This document shows positions 23,859-32,979 of a stretch of DNA of 64,000 nt, in pieces (within the stretch, counting starts at the first letter, position 1; each line of letters starts with the position of its first letter). This DNA comes from UBA11591 sp040220895 (GTDB lineage Bacteria > Bacteroidota > Bacteroidia > Flavobacteriales_E > Vicingaceae): assembly GCA_040220895.1 (NCBI GenBank), contig JAVJVY010000001.1:186001-250000 (forward strand), given 5' to 3'. The position numbers were made by a program, and so were the translations under genes. Below the pieces are notes generated by a model that saw only the letters and a list, made by a program, of their open reading frames with translations, was not told the origin of the DNA and did no database searches.

Positions 23859-26006
23859 TTACTTCTTAATCAATTTTGAAGTGAATACTTCATCACCCTG
23901 GCTCACTTGAACAATGTACATGCCATTGGCTCGATTGGAAAGATCAATTGTGCCGTTGGTAAAGTTTGCCCGTTGAAAGACTACTTCACCCAGCGGGCTA
24001 AGTACCAATACGTTGGCTTCGCTAGTCAATCCCTGCACCCGGAATTCTCCGGAGGAGGGGTTGGGGTAGATTTTGATTATCGAGTTAACACTTTTGTCTT
24101 CTATTTCTTCTTTTTTTCTTCTAGCGTTGACTCCAATTCCATTTAAACCATCATTACATTCATATGGTCTAATATATAAATAGGCTTCAGAATTAAGTTT
24201 TAAATGAGAACCCGGCTTAAGAACTATTTTATTCTGTGCTTGAACACTACCAATAGAATTAGATTCCATGATCAAATCATCATATGTGACATTCCAGGCT
24301 AATTTTGGGTTATTAATTGCACTTCCATTATTAACAGATTTCATCGTTAGTGCTAAAATCAAATTGGGGTCAGTTCTGTTATACATAATCACATCGTTTA
24401 CTATAAAATTATACCCATTATATAGAGAATTTGAAGTGGAAACAGTATGGAGTGCGAGACCACCAAACGAAAGTGGAAATTGAAATCCTGGGCTAGTTGC
24501 TGGAACAGATGATAAAGGTGTGTATATAGTATACTCACCGTTATTGTTTGTAAAAGTCGTTGAGGTTTTAGTCTTCCCTCTTCCTATATTAGATACATTT
24601 CTTACAACAACTCCTTTCAGCGGGTTTCCCATATCATCTACAACTCTGCCCGAAATTGAAACTGTATTTGAATATTTCTGATCAAAAGTGTAATAGTTAA
24701 ATGGATAATAACACCCAGAATTGTTTACTAACCATGGACTAAAATTCGATGAATTAAATTTATTAGCCACCGGTTTCAATTGAAATGGTGAAGTTTGACC
24801 AAAATTATTGCAAGGAGAATTAGTATGAGTTAAACCCATTTGTTCATCACCATTATCGGAATATTCCCACCAAGAGTAACCAGCGGCTGCACAATCTCTC
24901 GTGTTGTTCAAACTCATTTCAGCAAAGTCAGCTTGTTCTTGTAGAGAACCGTATTGTGGCATCAACGAAGGATTTGGAGCTGGACATAAACTGGCCCGAA
25001 AACCTGTTTCTCCAATTATCCAAGGTTTTTTAATGTTATCACTTATCCATTTTATCCTTGATTTATATGATTCTGAGCCTGTTGGATCACTAATTCGAGT
25101 GCCGGGTGGCTCATATAAATGAAATGAATGGAAATCAACATGTACAATGCCTGGATCCCACTCCCATACATCCTCATTCCCAACTAATCCTATAGTAACA
25201 AACTGATTTGAAGTTGCCCAGTGAATAGCATCATACCACCCTTTTGTCAATTCACATATATCTGCTTTAGTATGACTTCCTTTATAAGAATGAATTGCAT
25301 ATGTCGGTTCATTAAATATATCAAAAGCCATGATTGTTGCATCATTTTTAAAATAATTGGCTAACTCAAATAAATAGTTTTGGTACTCTGTGCGTATACC
25401 AATGCCATCACAGTATTTACCCCCAGTAAGTAAAATCACTTTTAATGGCTTATTTTTATTTGCACTTGCTATATCTATAGCATTTAATACTTGTTCAATT
25501 TGTTGGAAAATGAAAATTCTATCTACAGAAGTGTTGACGTCATATTTAGGGTAGGTGTAGTTACTTTTTAGAACCATAGTACCTTCGAGTACATTTTCAC
25601 CGGTATAAAAACTATGTTGACCTGCAGAAATACCAATATTCGATGTGTCAGCATTTTTTCTATCTACTCCAATAGAAAACCGTATGGTATTAAAACCTAA
25701 ATCGATAATTTGCTCAAAATCCTGCACCAAAGCATTGTGACAAACAGCGGCGTCATAACACCAAATATCATATCCCCTAGCTGGATATATTTGATTGAAA
25801 GCAGGACTATTAATGTCATCATTCAATACAGAGCGAACCCCATAGTTCAACACCATGGGATAAAAAGGTTGACCATCTAATTCGAATTTTTTATTAGCAT
25901 TTAAGCGAACGAATTCATTTATTTTACTTTGATTCCCCTGTGCCAATAATTGACCACAGAAACTAACAAACAATAAAACACTTAATAAATTTTTCTTTGA
26001 AATCAT
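23859..26006 (-). CDS. T9SS-exported glycoside hydrolase, GH5-like clan A, mosaic composition
   Basis: I start at MISKKNLLS (26006), which begins the signal peptide; the in-frame ATG at 26048 would overlap the upstream gene. Numbered from this Met, the domains are a TIM-barrel hydrolase (about 25-430) with the acid/base Glu233 in FNEPTY and the nucleophile Glu333 in IIGETGF, a carboxypeptidase-regulatory-like domain (about 452-560, ISGRVVDDMGNPLKGVVV), and a T9SS sorting domain from IYPNPSSGEF (about 646) to the end. It should cut a beta-linked polysaccharide outside the cell. The hydrolase part is far richer in A and T than the sorting domain, which has the composition of the rest of the window. 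Confidence 0.85.
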   Translation of the reverse strand: MISKKNLLSVLLFVSFCGQLLAQGNQSKINEFVRLNANKKFELDGQPFYPMVLNYGVRSVLNDDINSPAFNQIYPARGYDIWCYDAAVCHNALVQDFEQIIDLGFNTIRFSIGVDRKNADTSNIGISAGQHSFYTGENVLEGTMVLKSNYTYPKYDVNTSVDRIFIFQQIEQVLNAIDIASANKNKPLKVILLTGGKYCDGIGIRTEYQNYLFELANYFKNDATIMAFDIFNEPTYAIHSYKGSHTKADICELTKGWYDAIHWATSNQFVTIGLVGNEDVWEWDPGIVHVDFHSFHLYEPPGTRISDPTGSESYKSRIKWISDNIKKPWIIGETGFRASLCPAPNPSLMPQYGSLQEQADFAEMSLNNTRDCAAAGYSWWEYSDNGDEQMGLTHTNSPCNNFGQTSPFQLKPVANKFNSSNFSPWLVNNSGCYYPFNYYTFDQKYSNTVSISGRVVDDMGNPLKGVVVRNVSNIGRGKTKTSTTFTNNNGEYTIYTPLSSVPATSPGFQFPLSFGGLALHTVSTSNSLYNGYNFIVNDVIMYNRTDPNLILALTMKSVNNGSAINNPKLAWNVTYDDLIMESNSIGSVQAQNKIVLKPGSHLKLNSEAYLYIRPYECNDGLNGIGVNARRKKEEIEDKSVNSIIKIYPNPSSGEFRVQGLTSEANVLVLSPLGEVVFQRANFTNGTIDLSNRANGMYIVQVSQGDEVFTSKLIKK

Positions 26007-26044
26007 AATGGAAAATTTTGGTTGATGTGGATTTAAAATATTGC

Positions 26045-27283
26045 TCAATGCTGAGTCTTAAGCTTCTCGATCTCCTTACTTTGCTGTATAACGTGCAACG
26101 TCAATTCCTCTAATTTCTTCAATAAAAGGGCATTCATTTCTCCCAGATTAATTCCATCTTCTGATATTTTATCCGCAGATGGGACTTCTGGCAAATGACC
26201 ATTGATTTCAATGTACTTTTCTACCTCTTGTAAACTTTTTAATTTATAATCTTCATTAAATACGTAATCTGGCCATGCTCCATGATCCACCAATGAAACA
26301 ACAACTTCTCTGGTTGTAAATTTTCCATCCGTTTCCAGAACTGCTGCATACTTTACAGGGTTGTTATCTTGACCAAGTTGGTCGTCTCCTGTTATAAAAT
26401 ACCAACCTTCATTAGTCATTCCAAAACCTAAATGCCTTTGACTAACATTTGAGGGTGCATCAGTGACTATGGCACCACCAATAGGCATATAGATTCTTTC
26501 AGACCAATGTGCGTCAGTCCATGTATTAATGGTACCTTGATTAATTTTAACCGCGCCTTTAACTTCGAGAGCAGAAGTTGGATTAGCTGTATTGATTCCG
26601 ACTCTTCCAAGAGAGTGAATAGTCAATACATCTGGCCTAATTAATTCACCAACGTTAGATCGATTGGTAAAATGAAATCTAAGAGAAGAATTGTCAAGAT
26701 CAGCGGTATTTTGAGCAACTTCTTGCCAAGCATAATTACTGTATTGGTGGTGAATAATGCCACCCATGTGCGACTGTAGGTGATTGGCACCAACAAACAA
26801 TGCATCGTCGAAGTTTAAATGTCCGCTGTTCACATCTAGTCTTCCTTTTGCATTTTCAGTACCTATTCCGGTGAAACCATTGATAGAATTAATAGAAAAA
26901 TCTACACGGTCATTATTTACATTATAAATATTGTAAGATCCTCCATTAATAGCCATATCCCAAGAGATATAATTAGAAGTTCCAGTTCCTTGGTTCAATA
27001 TTCCAAAATCCATTCTAATGCCCATGGAATTATCTATATAAGGTGAGTTCGGGTCGTAAACATCTGAAAAACCACCTTTTCTAATTTGAAGCTTCCTTAT
27101 TATATGTGGGTCATCTAATCCTATGCCTATTTTTTTCCAATCGATATGCGAAGAATTACTTTTTGTTGTTAAATTCTCAAATGGACTTTGACTACTTTGA
27201 TACAATTGAGCTCTTGCGTCATTTGCACCAATCAGATATAATCCTATAAACAAAAATGTTGCTTTTAATATATTCTTTTTCAT
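26045..27283 (-). CDS. Secreted fibre-tail-like protein with C-terminal coiled coil
   Basis: The 412-residue protein has a signal peptide (ATFLFIGLYLIGANDARAQ) followed by beta-rich repeats with GIGTENAKGRLDV and GRVGINTANPTSALEV, the pattern of tail-fibre-like or trimeric stalk repeats. The C-terminal 80 residues (WPDYVFNEDYKLKSLQEVE, HLPEVPSA, LLLKKLEELTLHVIQQ) form a block very common in Bacteroidota exported proteins, which ends in a coiled coil and probably makes the protein a trimer. It shares the low GC content of the hydrolase gene downstream and is four bases from the longest frame of that gene. Confidence 0.72.
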   Translation of the reverse strand: MKKNILKATFLFIGLYLIGANDARAQLYQSSQSPFENLTTKSNSSHIDWKKIGIGLDDPHIIRKLQIRKGGFSDVYDPNSPYIDNSMGIRMDFGILNQGTGTSNYISWDMAINGGSYNIYNVNNDRVDFSINSINGFTGIGTENAKGRLDVNSGHLNFDDALFVGANHLQSHMGGIIHHQYSNYAWQEVAQNTADLDNSSLRFHFTNRSNVGELIRPDVLTIHSLGRVGINTANPTSALEVKGAVKINQGTINTWTDAHWSERIYMPIGGAIVTDAPSNVSQRHLGFGMTNEGWYFITGDDQLGQDNNPVKYAAVLETDGKFTTREVVVSLVDHGAWPDYVFNEDYKLKSLQEVEKYIEINGHLPEVPSADKISEDGINLGEMNALLLKKLEELTLHVIQQSKEIEKLKTQH

Positions 27284-27411
27284 GATTTATAATTTATATT
27301 ATATCCAAATTACCAAAGCAAAAGAGGCGTAGAAACAAACTCGCGTATTAGCCTATGAGATGAATCTAATAGATCATGAAACTCCCTAGAATATTGTAAG
27401 AAATCTTCATT

Positions 27412-28155
27412 CTACAAAAACACCCTGCCCATGGCCTGGACAAAAAGGCTGCGCTTTTTGCGAGAAACTTCAACGACAGACTTGTCTTTGAGGGTGACAA
27501 CGTCGCGTTCGCCTTTTTTGTACTGGTCCACCATGTGCAGGTTAATTAAGTGGGAACGGTGGATTCTGAAAAAGTACCGATCGGTGAGCAGGTCTTCGTA
27601 TTCCTTGATGGGTTTGGATGAAAGATGCTTAACCCCGTCCTCGGTAAAGATGTAGGTGTATGAACCTTCGGCTTCGCAGCGCACAATCCTTTCAATGTCC
27701 AAAAAGGTGATCTTTCCGGTTGAAGCTATGGCAAGCTTTTTGATGCCATCACTCGATTGGACATTGGCCATCAAGGACTTAAAGTTTTCCGATTTTTTAT
27801 CTTCCTTATCAGCCTTTTTAATGGCGTTGACCAATTCCGCCGAATCGATGGGCTTTAGCACGTAATCAAGTGCACTGGCCTTGATGGCTTTTAGCGAATA
27901 CTGATCGTAGGCCGTGATGAATATGGTCTTGAAGTCTACTTCATCATAGCGTTCAAGGATATTAAAACCACTGCCGCCCGGCATTTCCACATCCAACAAT
28001 ACCAGGTCCGGGTCGGTTTTATTGATGATGTCGTAGCCGCTTTCCACCGAGTCGCCCTCGCCCACTACTTCCACCTGCGGACACAAGCGCTGCAGCAATT
28101 CCCTGATCACGTTTCGCGCTCCTTTTTCGTCGTCTATAATTACTGTTCTGATCAT
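27412..28155 (-). CDS. LytTR-family response regulator
   Basis: The 247-residue protein has an N-terminal receiver domain with Asp8-Asp9 and phospho-acceptor Asp55 (LVLLDVEMPG) and a C-terminal LytTR DNA-binding domain (about 145-245, with ERIVRCEAEGSYTYIFT and RIHRSHLINLHMV). It should bind direct repeats in promoters when phosphorylated. The kinase gene directly upstream on the same strand has a gap of only ten bases, so the two form a classic pair. The target may include nearby genes, but no LytTR repeat was identified. Confidence 0.93.
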   Translation of the reverse strand: MIRTVIIDDEKGARNVIRELLQRLCPQVEVVGEGDSVESGYDIINKTDPDLVLLDVEMPGGSGFNILERYDEVDFKTIFITAYDQYSLKAIKASALDYVLKPIDSAELVNAIKKADKEDKKSENFKSLMANVQSSDGIKKLAIASTGKITFLDIERIVRCEAEGSYTYIFTEDGVKHLSSKPIKEYEDLLTDRYFFRIHRSHLINLHMVDQYKKGERDVVTLKDKSVVEVSRKKRSLFVQAMGRVFL

Positions 28156-28165
28156 TTTGATTTGT

Positions 28166-31100
28166 TTAATGTGATATGGTTATTTCTACCCTGGTGCCAA
28201 TGGCCTTTCCCGAATTGTCATATAAGTCTACGGTCTTAAAGCCGTAGTCATCCTTACTCGATTCTTTCAACAGGTCAAGACGATCTTTGGTTATTTGCAA
28301 GCCAAGGGAAACCTTGTGTTTGCGGCTATTTTTCTTTATCTCTTGTGCTTTTTCCCGTCCGATGCCGTCATCGGAAATGATGCACTTTACACCACCACTA
28401 AATTCAATTAATTCGATGGTGATGTTACCAGAACCTACTTTGTGCGCAATACCGTGCAGAATGGCATTCTCTACAAAAGGTTGTATAAGGGCAGGTGGCA
28501 CGGTGATTCCGTCCAGATCGATGCCGGGGTGGATCTTAAGTTGGTGATCAAATTTACCCGGAAATCGCATTTTCTCGAGCGATATGTAGATCTCGAGGCT
28601 CTCCAGTTCTTCTGAAAGCCTGATTCTGCCGTGCCTTGAATTTTCCAATACCTTGCGTATCAGTGAAGCGAATTTTGACAAGTAATCATTGGCCTTTACC
28701 GAATCGTTCTGCAAGATGTACTGCTGAATAGCACTAAGGGTGTTGAAGGTGAAGTGCGGGTTCATTTGGGCCCTGAGTGCCTTTAATTCCAGTTCTGCCG
28801 AACGCTGCAGGAAAAGTGAACTTTCACGCAATCGCCGTTCCCTTCTGAACATCACATAGGAAACAAAGGCCAGGAAAGATCCCAGGGTAAAAACAATAAA
28901 ATACCACCTTAAATAAAATGGGGGCAAAATGGTAAAGTGGAAAGAAAGAGGCTCGCTCCAGTAACCGTCTTCATTTGAGGCCCTGACTTCAAAGGTATAA
29001 TCGCCGAATGGCAGCTTGTTGTAGCGCACTTCTCTGCTTCTGGTCTTCCGGAATTGTTGATCAATTCCCCTCATTCGGTACTCGTAGTCCAGTTGCCCGC
29101 CACTTTTAAAGCCGATGGCTGTGTATTGAAAGGACAAGGTATTCTGTTCAAATTTAAATGACTTCGTAGTATCCATGTCTGTGTTTACGTCATTGACCGT
29201 TAATCTTTCCAAGATTAACTTTGGAGCTATTTGATTTATTGCCAATTCATTACCGTGCACAATGGCCAATCCCTTGAGTCCACCGATCCACAGCTCTTCG
29301 CCCCGGCTGGCCAAGCTGTTGACATAAGAAGAAGGTAAAACACCGGCTGAAGAAACCCGCTTTACTTCAACATCCTGCTCACTGTAGATCAGTCGGTTCA
29401 ATCCTTTGTTCGTGCCAACCCATATAGTATTGGTAGCATCGACTTCAATGGCATTGATCAAGTTACTGCCCAAGCCCTTGTCCCTATTCACCACATAAAT
29501 ACTATTGTCGGTGTAAAAGATCAAACCCCGGCCGCGGCTTCCCAAAAGCAAGCTGCCATCATTCATAAACCCAATGGCGTCAATTCTGCTCGAAAGCAAT
29601 TCATTTTCATTGCCCATAAATTCAAAGAAATTGGCATGTACCCGGTTCAAACCTTCAACCGCCGAAGCGTAAACGCGACTTCCGTCTATTCCGATTGCGT
29701 CGATCTTGTAAAGCACCTGAACAGCTTTATCACCAGACGCTGAATCGCTGCTGGAATTAACAAAGTTGGTCAGTTGTCCGTCTTTAAAAGCGTACAATCC
29801 GTCGTTCGTTCCAACCCAAACCCTGCCAAGGTCATCGGTTTTGATCTGTCGAATTTGCGGCTTAATTTTTAGGTCATCGGGGTAGTCCCTGTTGCGGAGT
29901 TTTTCAAAAAGGGAGATCAAGCGATTGTTATTTTGCTCAAAGTACCGGCCAACAGTCTCAACGGTGATCAATTGCAACTGTCGGGCATCCCAGGCAATGG
30001 GGTTATAAGTTAGGCTGACCGGGTCGGTTGCTTTTATCTGAAGGTTTCTGCAGGTACCGTCCTCGATCTGCCAGATGCTGCCATCGGCATAGCTAACAAA
30101 TGCCTTGTCTTTTGATACAACTTGAATTTCTCTGACCTCTTCCTTGGGCAAATCGTTTAGAAACGCTGGCGACATGCCGGCATTCGGTGCTCGGTAATAT
30201 ACGCCTTCGTCCAGGCTAGTAAACCACATACCACCCTCATGGTCTTCCGTAATCCACGATATAGATTTTCCGTTAAAAAATGTTTGATTCAGCCGGATGG
30301 TATCTTTCAAAAGACTGTAAGACGAAACGCCACCAGCAAGTGTCGATATCCATAGGGACCTGTTTTTTGATATAAACAAACTCGCAATGGTTTTATTGGT
30401 TTTTAAGAGGTGCTTAAGGTGTCCGTTATCGTAGGCAAATACATTACTCCCATCGCTGAAATAAAGCTTGTCTCCATCCTTAACCAATCGTAAAATCAGC
30501 TTTGTACTTCTTGGGTACTCGTACGTTTCATCAAAGACGTGCAATTGGTTTCGCACGTTGTTATTAACAGCATTCCCGGGTACTTTGTAGATCAAATGCC
30601 CGTTTCCGGCGGTAATTACATTGGTTCCCGGCTTTTCAAGCAGCATGTTAAGCTTCCCATTTTCATCAATAACGTAGCCACCCCGGTTATTCGTGCCGAC
30701 ATATACTACATTGCCTTCCTTGTAAAAGGAGACCTTCGGATTTCGTTCCAGGTTTTCACCATCAATTGATGCATTGTACCTAAAGGCTTTTATTGACTGA
30801 CCATCATAATAGCATAGCCGGGGCGAATAACTCAAAAACCAAATGTTTCCTTCTTCGTCTTCATAAGAAAAGAAGACGGTATTGTCGGTCAACCCATCGT
30901 CAGTGGTGAAATTGGTGAAGTCATAACCGTCATAGCGACTCACCCCTTTGTCGGTCGAAAACCAGAGGTAGCCCTTACTGTCTTGCAGCACGTGATACAC
31001 CTCGTTACTGGGCAAACCCTCATTCACGGCAAATTGCAGATACTTAGGGTTTTGCGCTTGGATACAAGGCAATATTACCAGGCAACAGGTCAGTAGAAGA

Positions 31101-31171
31101 AAAATGTGCCTTCTCAATTTATTGTAACCATTAAAAATTCGGATAGTCCGGAGTAAATTTAATGTTAGCAA
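28166..31171 (-). CDS. Two-component-propeller sensor histidine kinase (Y_Y_Y, LytS-type)
   Basis: The protein of about 1000 residues has a signal/anchor helix (about 20-40), some fourteen WFSTDKG- and WVGTNDG-type propeller units (about 45-640), a Y_Y_Y domain (about 660-735) and one transmembrane helix (about 745-770). The cytoplasmic His_kinase domain has RAQMNPHFTFNTL, with the phosphorylated His near 805, and an HATPase region. The propeller is periplasmic and should sense a sugar or other ligand. The start is uncertain, and an internal Met could be used. It is paired with the LytTR regulator. Confidence 0.9.
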   Translation of the reverse strand: MLTLNLLRTIRIFNGYNKLRRHIFLLLTCCLVILPCIQAQNPKYLQFAVNEGLPSNEVYHVLQDSKGYLWFSTDKGVSRYDGYDFTNFTTDDGLTDNTVFFSYEDEEGNIWFLSYSPRLCYYDGQSIKAFRYNASIDGENLERNPKVSFYKEGNVVYVGTNNRGGYVIDENGKLNMLLEKPGTNVITAGNGHLIYKVPGNAVNNNVRNQLHVFDETYEYPRSTKLILRLVKDGDKLYFSDGSNVFAYDNGHLKHLLKTNKTIASLFISKNRSLWISTLAGGVSSYSLLKDTIRLNQTFFNGKSISWITEDHEGGMWFTSLDEGVYYRAPNAGMSPAFLNDLPKEEVREIQVVSKDKAFVSYADGSIWQIEDGTCRNLQIKATDPVSLTYNPIAWDARQLQLITVETVGRYFEQNNNRLISLFEKLRNRDYPDDLKIKPQIRQIKTDDLGRVWVGTNDGLYAFKDGQLTNFVNSSSDSASGDKAVQVLYKIDAIGIDGSRVYASAVEGLNRVHANFFEFMGNENELLSSRIDAIGFMNDGSLLLGSRGRGLIFYTDNSIYVVNRDKGLGSNLINAIEVDATNTIWVGTNKGLNRLIYSEQDVEVKRVSSAGVLPSSYVNSLASRGEELWIGGLKGLAIVHGNELAINQIAPKLILERLTVNDVNTDMDTTKSFKFEQNTLSFQYTAIGFKSGGQLDYEYRMRGIDQQFRKTRSREVRYNKLPFGDYTFEVRASNEDGYWSEPLSFHFTILPPFYLRWYFIVFTLGSFLAFVSYVMFRRERRLRESSLFLQRSAELELKALRAQMNPHFTFNTLSAIQQYILQNDSVKANDYLSKFASLIRKVLENSRHGRIRLSEELESLEIYISLEKMRFPGKFDHQLKIHPGIDLDGITVPPALIQPFVENAILHGIAHKVGSGNITIELIEFSGGVKCIISDDGIGREKAQEIKKNSRKHKVSLGLQITKDRLDLLKESSKDDYGFKTVDLYDNSGKAIGTRVEITISH

Positions 31172-31318
31172 ATGACATCCCTCGAATCATTTCTAACCGC
31201 AGTTAACCATTCATACACTGTATGGGGAATTTCGTGCGGATAATTAGTACATAATAAAACAAATGTGATGATCTGGGAGTTTAACACAATTATAGTGCTC
31301 AGGAGCACAAAAACTTGA

Positions 31319-31471
31319 ATTTGCCTGAAAGGACAACATACATTGCAACATAACCCTCAGTTTAAGCCGTATATTGAAACAAGCTGGCTCAGTGCAGGTG
31401 TCTATTTTGTTAAAGTTCAGATGGAAAATGGAGGCACCGCCATTAAAAGGGTCCTAGTCACCCAGTATTAA
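31319..31471 (+). pseudogene. Orphan remnant of a T9SS type A sorting domain
   Basis: On the plus strand the frame 31319-31471 ends as WLSAGVYFVKVQMENGG followed by TAIKRVLVTQY and a stop, which is exactly the last third of a T9SS type A sorting domain (GVYFVKV is the conserved GxYxxxV core). There is no start codon, the frame is closed by a stop at 31316, and no upstream domain is left. It is best read as the relic of a decayed cargo gene. The rest of 31172-31500 shows no gene. Confidence 0.7.
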
Positions 31472-31500
31472 AGTATCGGTGGTTTCTTACACCTGTTCGC

Positions 31501-31857
31501 CTATTTCAAGGTTTTCGATTCGAATCGAAGTTTATAGGCACCCTTTTTATTTTTCTTGATCACCCACACGGCGCGTTCCGCTACACGTCCTCCTTCTGGG
31601 GATAGTCCCATTGAAATGCTGCCGGTCAGGTCTTCGATGGATTCGTTTCTGAATTTTATACGCGGTTTGATCTGATCCTCGGTGATATTGCTGATTTCCA
31701 CGGTTGCACTGTACTCTGCATTTATTTGCCTGTCGCCGTTGAAAACAAGGAATTCTTCGCCGTCTTCAGAGTAAATGGTCAGGTCGTGCATGATTTCCTG
31801 GGATAGCGCCAAAGAACTAAAAAGAAGGGAGACTAATACAGTAGACAAGGTTTTCAT
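31501..31857 (-). CDS. Small exported protein resembling the N-terminal part of DUF4476 proteins
   Basis: The product is 118 residues with a signal peptide ending near ALSQ. The mature part begins LTIYSEDGEEFLVFNGDRQ, a pattern I associate with the N-terminal beta domain of DUF4476-containing Bacteroidota proteins. The DUF4476 helical half itself is missing. Function is unknown, and the similarity is by memory of the family pattern, not by search. Confidence 0.6.
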   Translation of the reverse strand: MKTLSTVLVSLLFSSLALSQEIMHDLTIYSEDGEEFLVFNGDRQINAEYSATVEISNITEDQIKPRIKFRNESIEDLTGSISMGLSPEGGRVAERAVWVIKKNKKGAYKLRFESKTLK

Positions 31858-31995
31858 AATGCGTTGTTAAAAGTGATTTAATTTTAATTGAAAGATAGTG
31901 AAAACATTTTTTTTCTAAGTAGTTTTCCCACATTCCGCGATAAGTTTTCATCGGTAAAAAGTCAGGTCACAACCAGAAGCATAGTTACTGTTATA

Positions 31996-32229
31996 TTACA
32001 CCTGTTGACCTCGATGTGGCTTCAGGTGATCTCTAACGCTAATCATTTCGTCTTGGTGAACCACCAGGAATGCAATGTGATGGTTCGGAGTCAATTCTTC
32101 ACTGCCCGTTTCATTGAATTTCAGCGAATTTTTTTCGGCGTATTCCCTCAGATGAATGGCGTGGTGACGTGCAAAGTGCTCTGCTTCCTGTCCCCTGAAG
32201 TCCCAGATTAATTTGATCTTTTCTTCCAT
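31996..32229 (-). CDS. Small histidine-rich conserved protein
   Basis: This 77-residue protein starts MEEKIKLIWDFRGQEA and contains the HARHHAIHL-like patch FARHHAIHLREYA and HHIAFLVVHQDE. The composition and the clean start make it more convincing than the overlapping plus-strand frame. Family and function are not known to me. The several histidines could bind metal, which is only an inference. Confidence 0.55.
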   Translation of the reverse strand: MEEKIKLIWDFRGQEAEHFARHHAIHLREYAEKNSLKFNETGSEELTPNHHIAFLVVHQDEMISVRDHLKPHRGQQV

Positions 32230-32373
32230 TAATCAATTAAAACTGAAAATTAGCGCTATTCTTTGAAAACGGATGCATGGACGAACCTGATTAAAATCAG
32301 CACAGAGGCTAATAATCTAACTTGACTTGCAGCCATATAAACCGTAACTTCCTAGTCAATTCTAAATATAATC

Positions 32374-32979
32374 ATGGAACATAGGATCAAAGAAAAACTG
32401 AAAAATTGGAAGGCCCAGGCCGAACACTTGAACGTGCAAATGCATCTCGGTGCTGCTGAAGCCAGGGATGAATTCGAAATTCAAAAGAAGCAACTCGAAG
32501 CATGGGTCAATGATACAAAACAGGTAGTGGGTGAATGGGAGGAATCCGCCGATGAGAGCTACACGGCCTTGAAAACAAAATTAGAGGAATTAAGACTACA
32601 GGCGGCACTGGGGAAAGCCGATGCCGAAGACGCATTTAACATCCAGCAAAAAGACCTCTCAAAGGCCATGCATGAGGCGCGTCAGGAGATTGATAAGTTA
32701 TACGATAAAGGAAACGAAAAGACCAAAGAATTTCTTTCTGACAGTGCCGACCAGATCGAACATTACCAGACACGCTTTGACCTTTTCCGCATCCAATTAA
32801 ACCTGGGCGCCAAAGAGGCTGCACAATATTGGACCGAAAAAAAGAAAGACCTGAGGCTTAAACTGCACGAAGTGAATCAAAAAATCGATCACGCGAGCGA
32901 GGAAGCCGGCGAAAAATGGGATGAATTTTCCGACGAGATGTCAGAGGCCTGGAAACATTTTAAAAAAGCCTTCGATTAA
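32374..32979 (+). CDS. Cytoplasmic three-repeat helical (coiled-coil) protein
   Basis: The 201-residue protein is strongly charged, has no signal peptide and consists of three copies of a roughly 65-residue helical unit. They align as (1) LNVQMHLGAAEARDEFEIQKKQL, (2) LRLQAALGKADAEDAFNIQQKDL and (3) FRIQLNLGAKEAAQYWTEKKKDL, with shared positions Q-x-x-LG-x-x-EA and K-K/D-L; the middle copy is the best preserved. It probably forms a long helical bundle. It is convergent with the HiPIP gene with a four-base overlap. Function is unknown. Confidence 0.75.
   Translation: MEHRIKEKLKNWKAQAEHLNVQMHLGAAEARDEFEIQKKQLEAWVNDTKQVVGEWEESADESYTALKTKLEELRLQAALGKADAEDAFNIQQKDLSKAMHEARQEIDKLYDKGNEKTKEFLSDSADQIEHYQTRFDLFRIQLNLGAKEAAQYWTEKKKDLRLKLHEVNQKIDHASEEAGEKWDEFSDEMSEAWKHFKKAFD

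Noticed and set aside
26045..27283. Prophage tail-fibre gene
   Set aside because: The repeats look fibre-like, but the signal peptide and the Bacteroidota C-terminal block, and the lack of any other phage gene, argue for an exported host protein.
31888..32211. Plus-strand frame of 107 codons
   Set aside because: It overlaps the more protein-like minus-strand frame at 31996-32229 and has a composition unlike a real gene.
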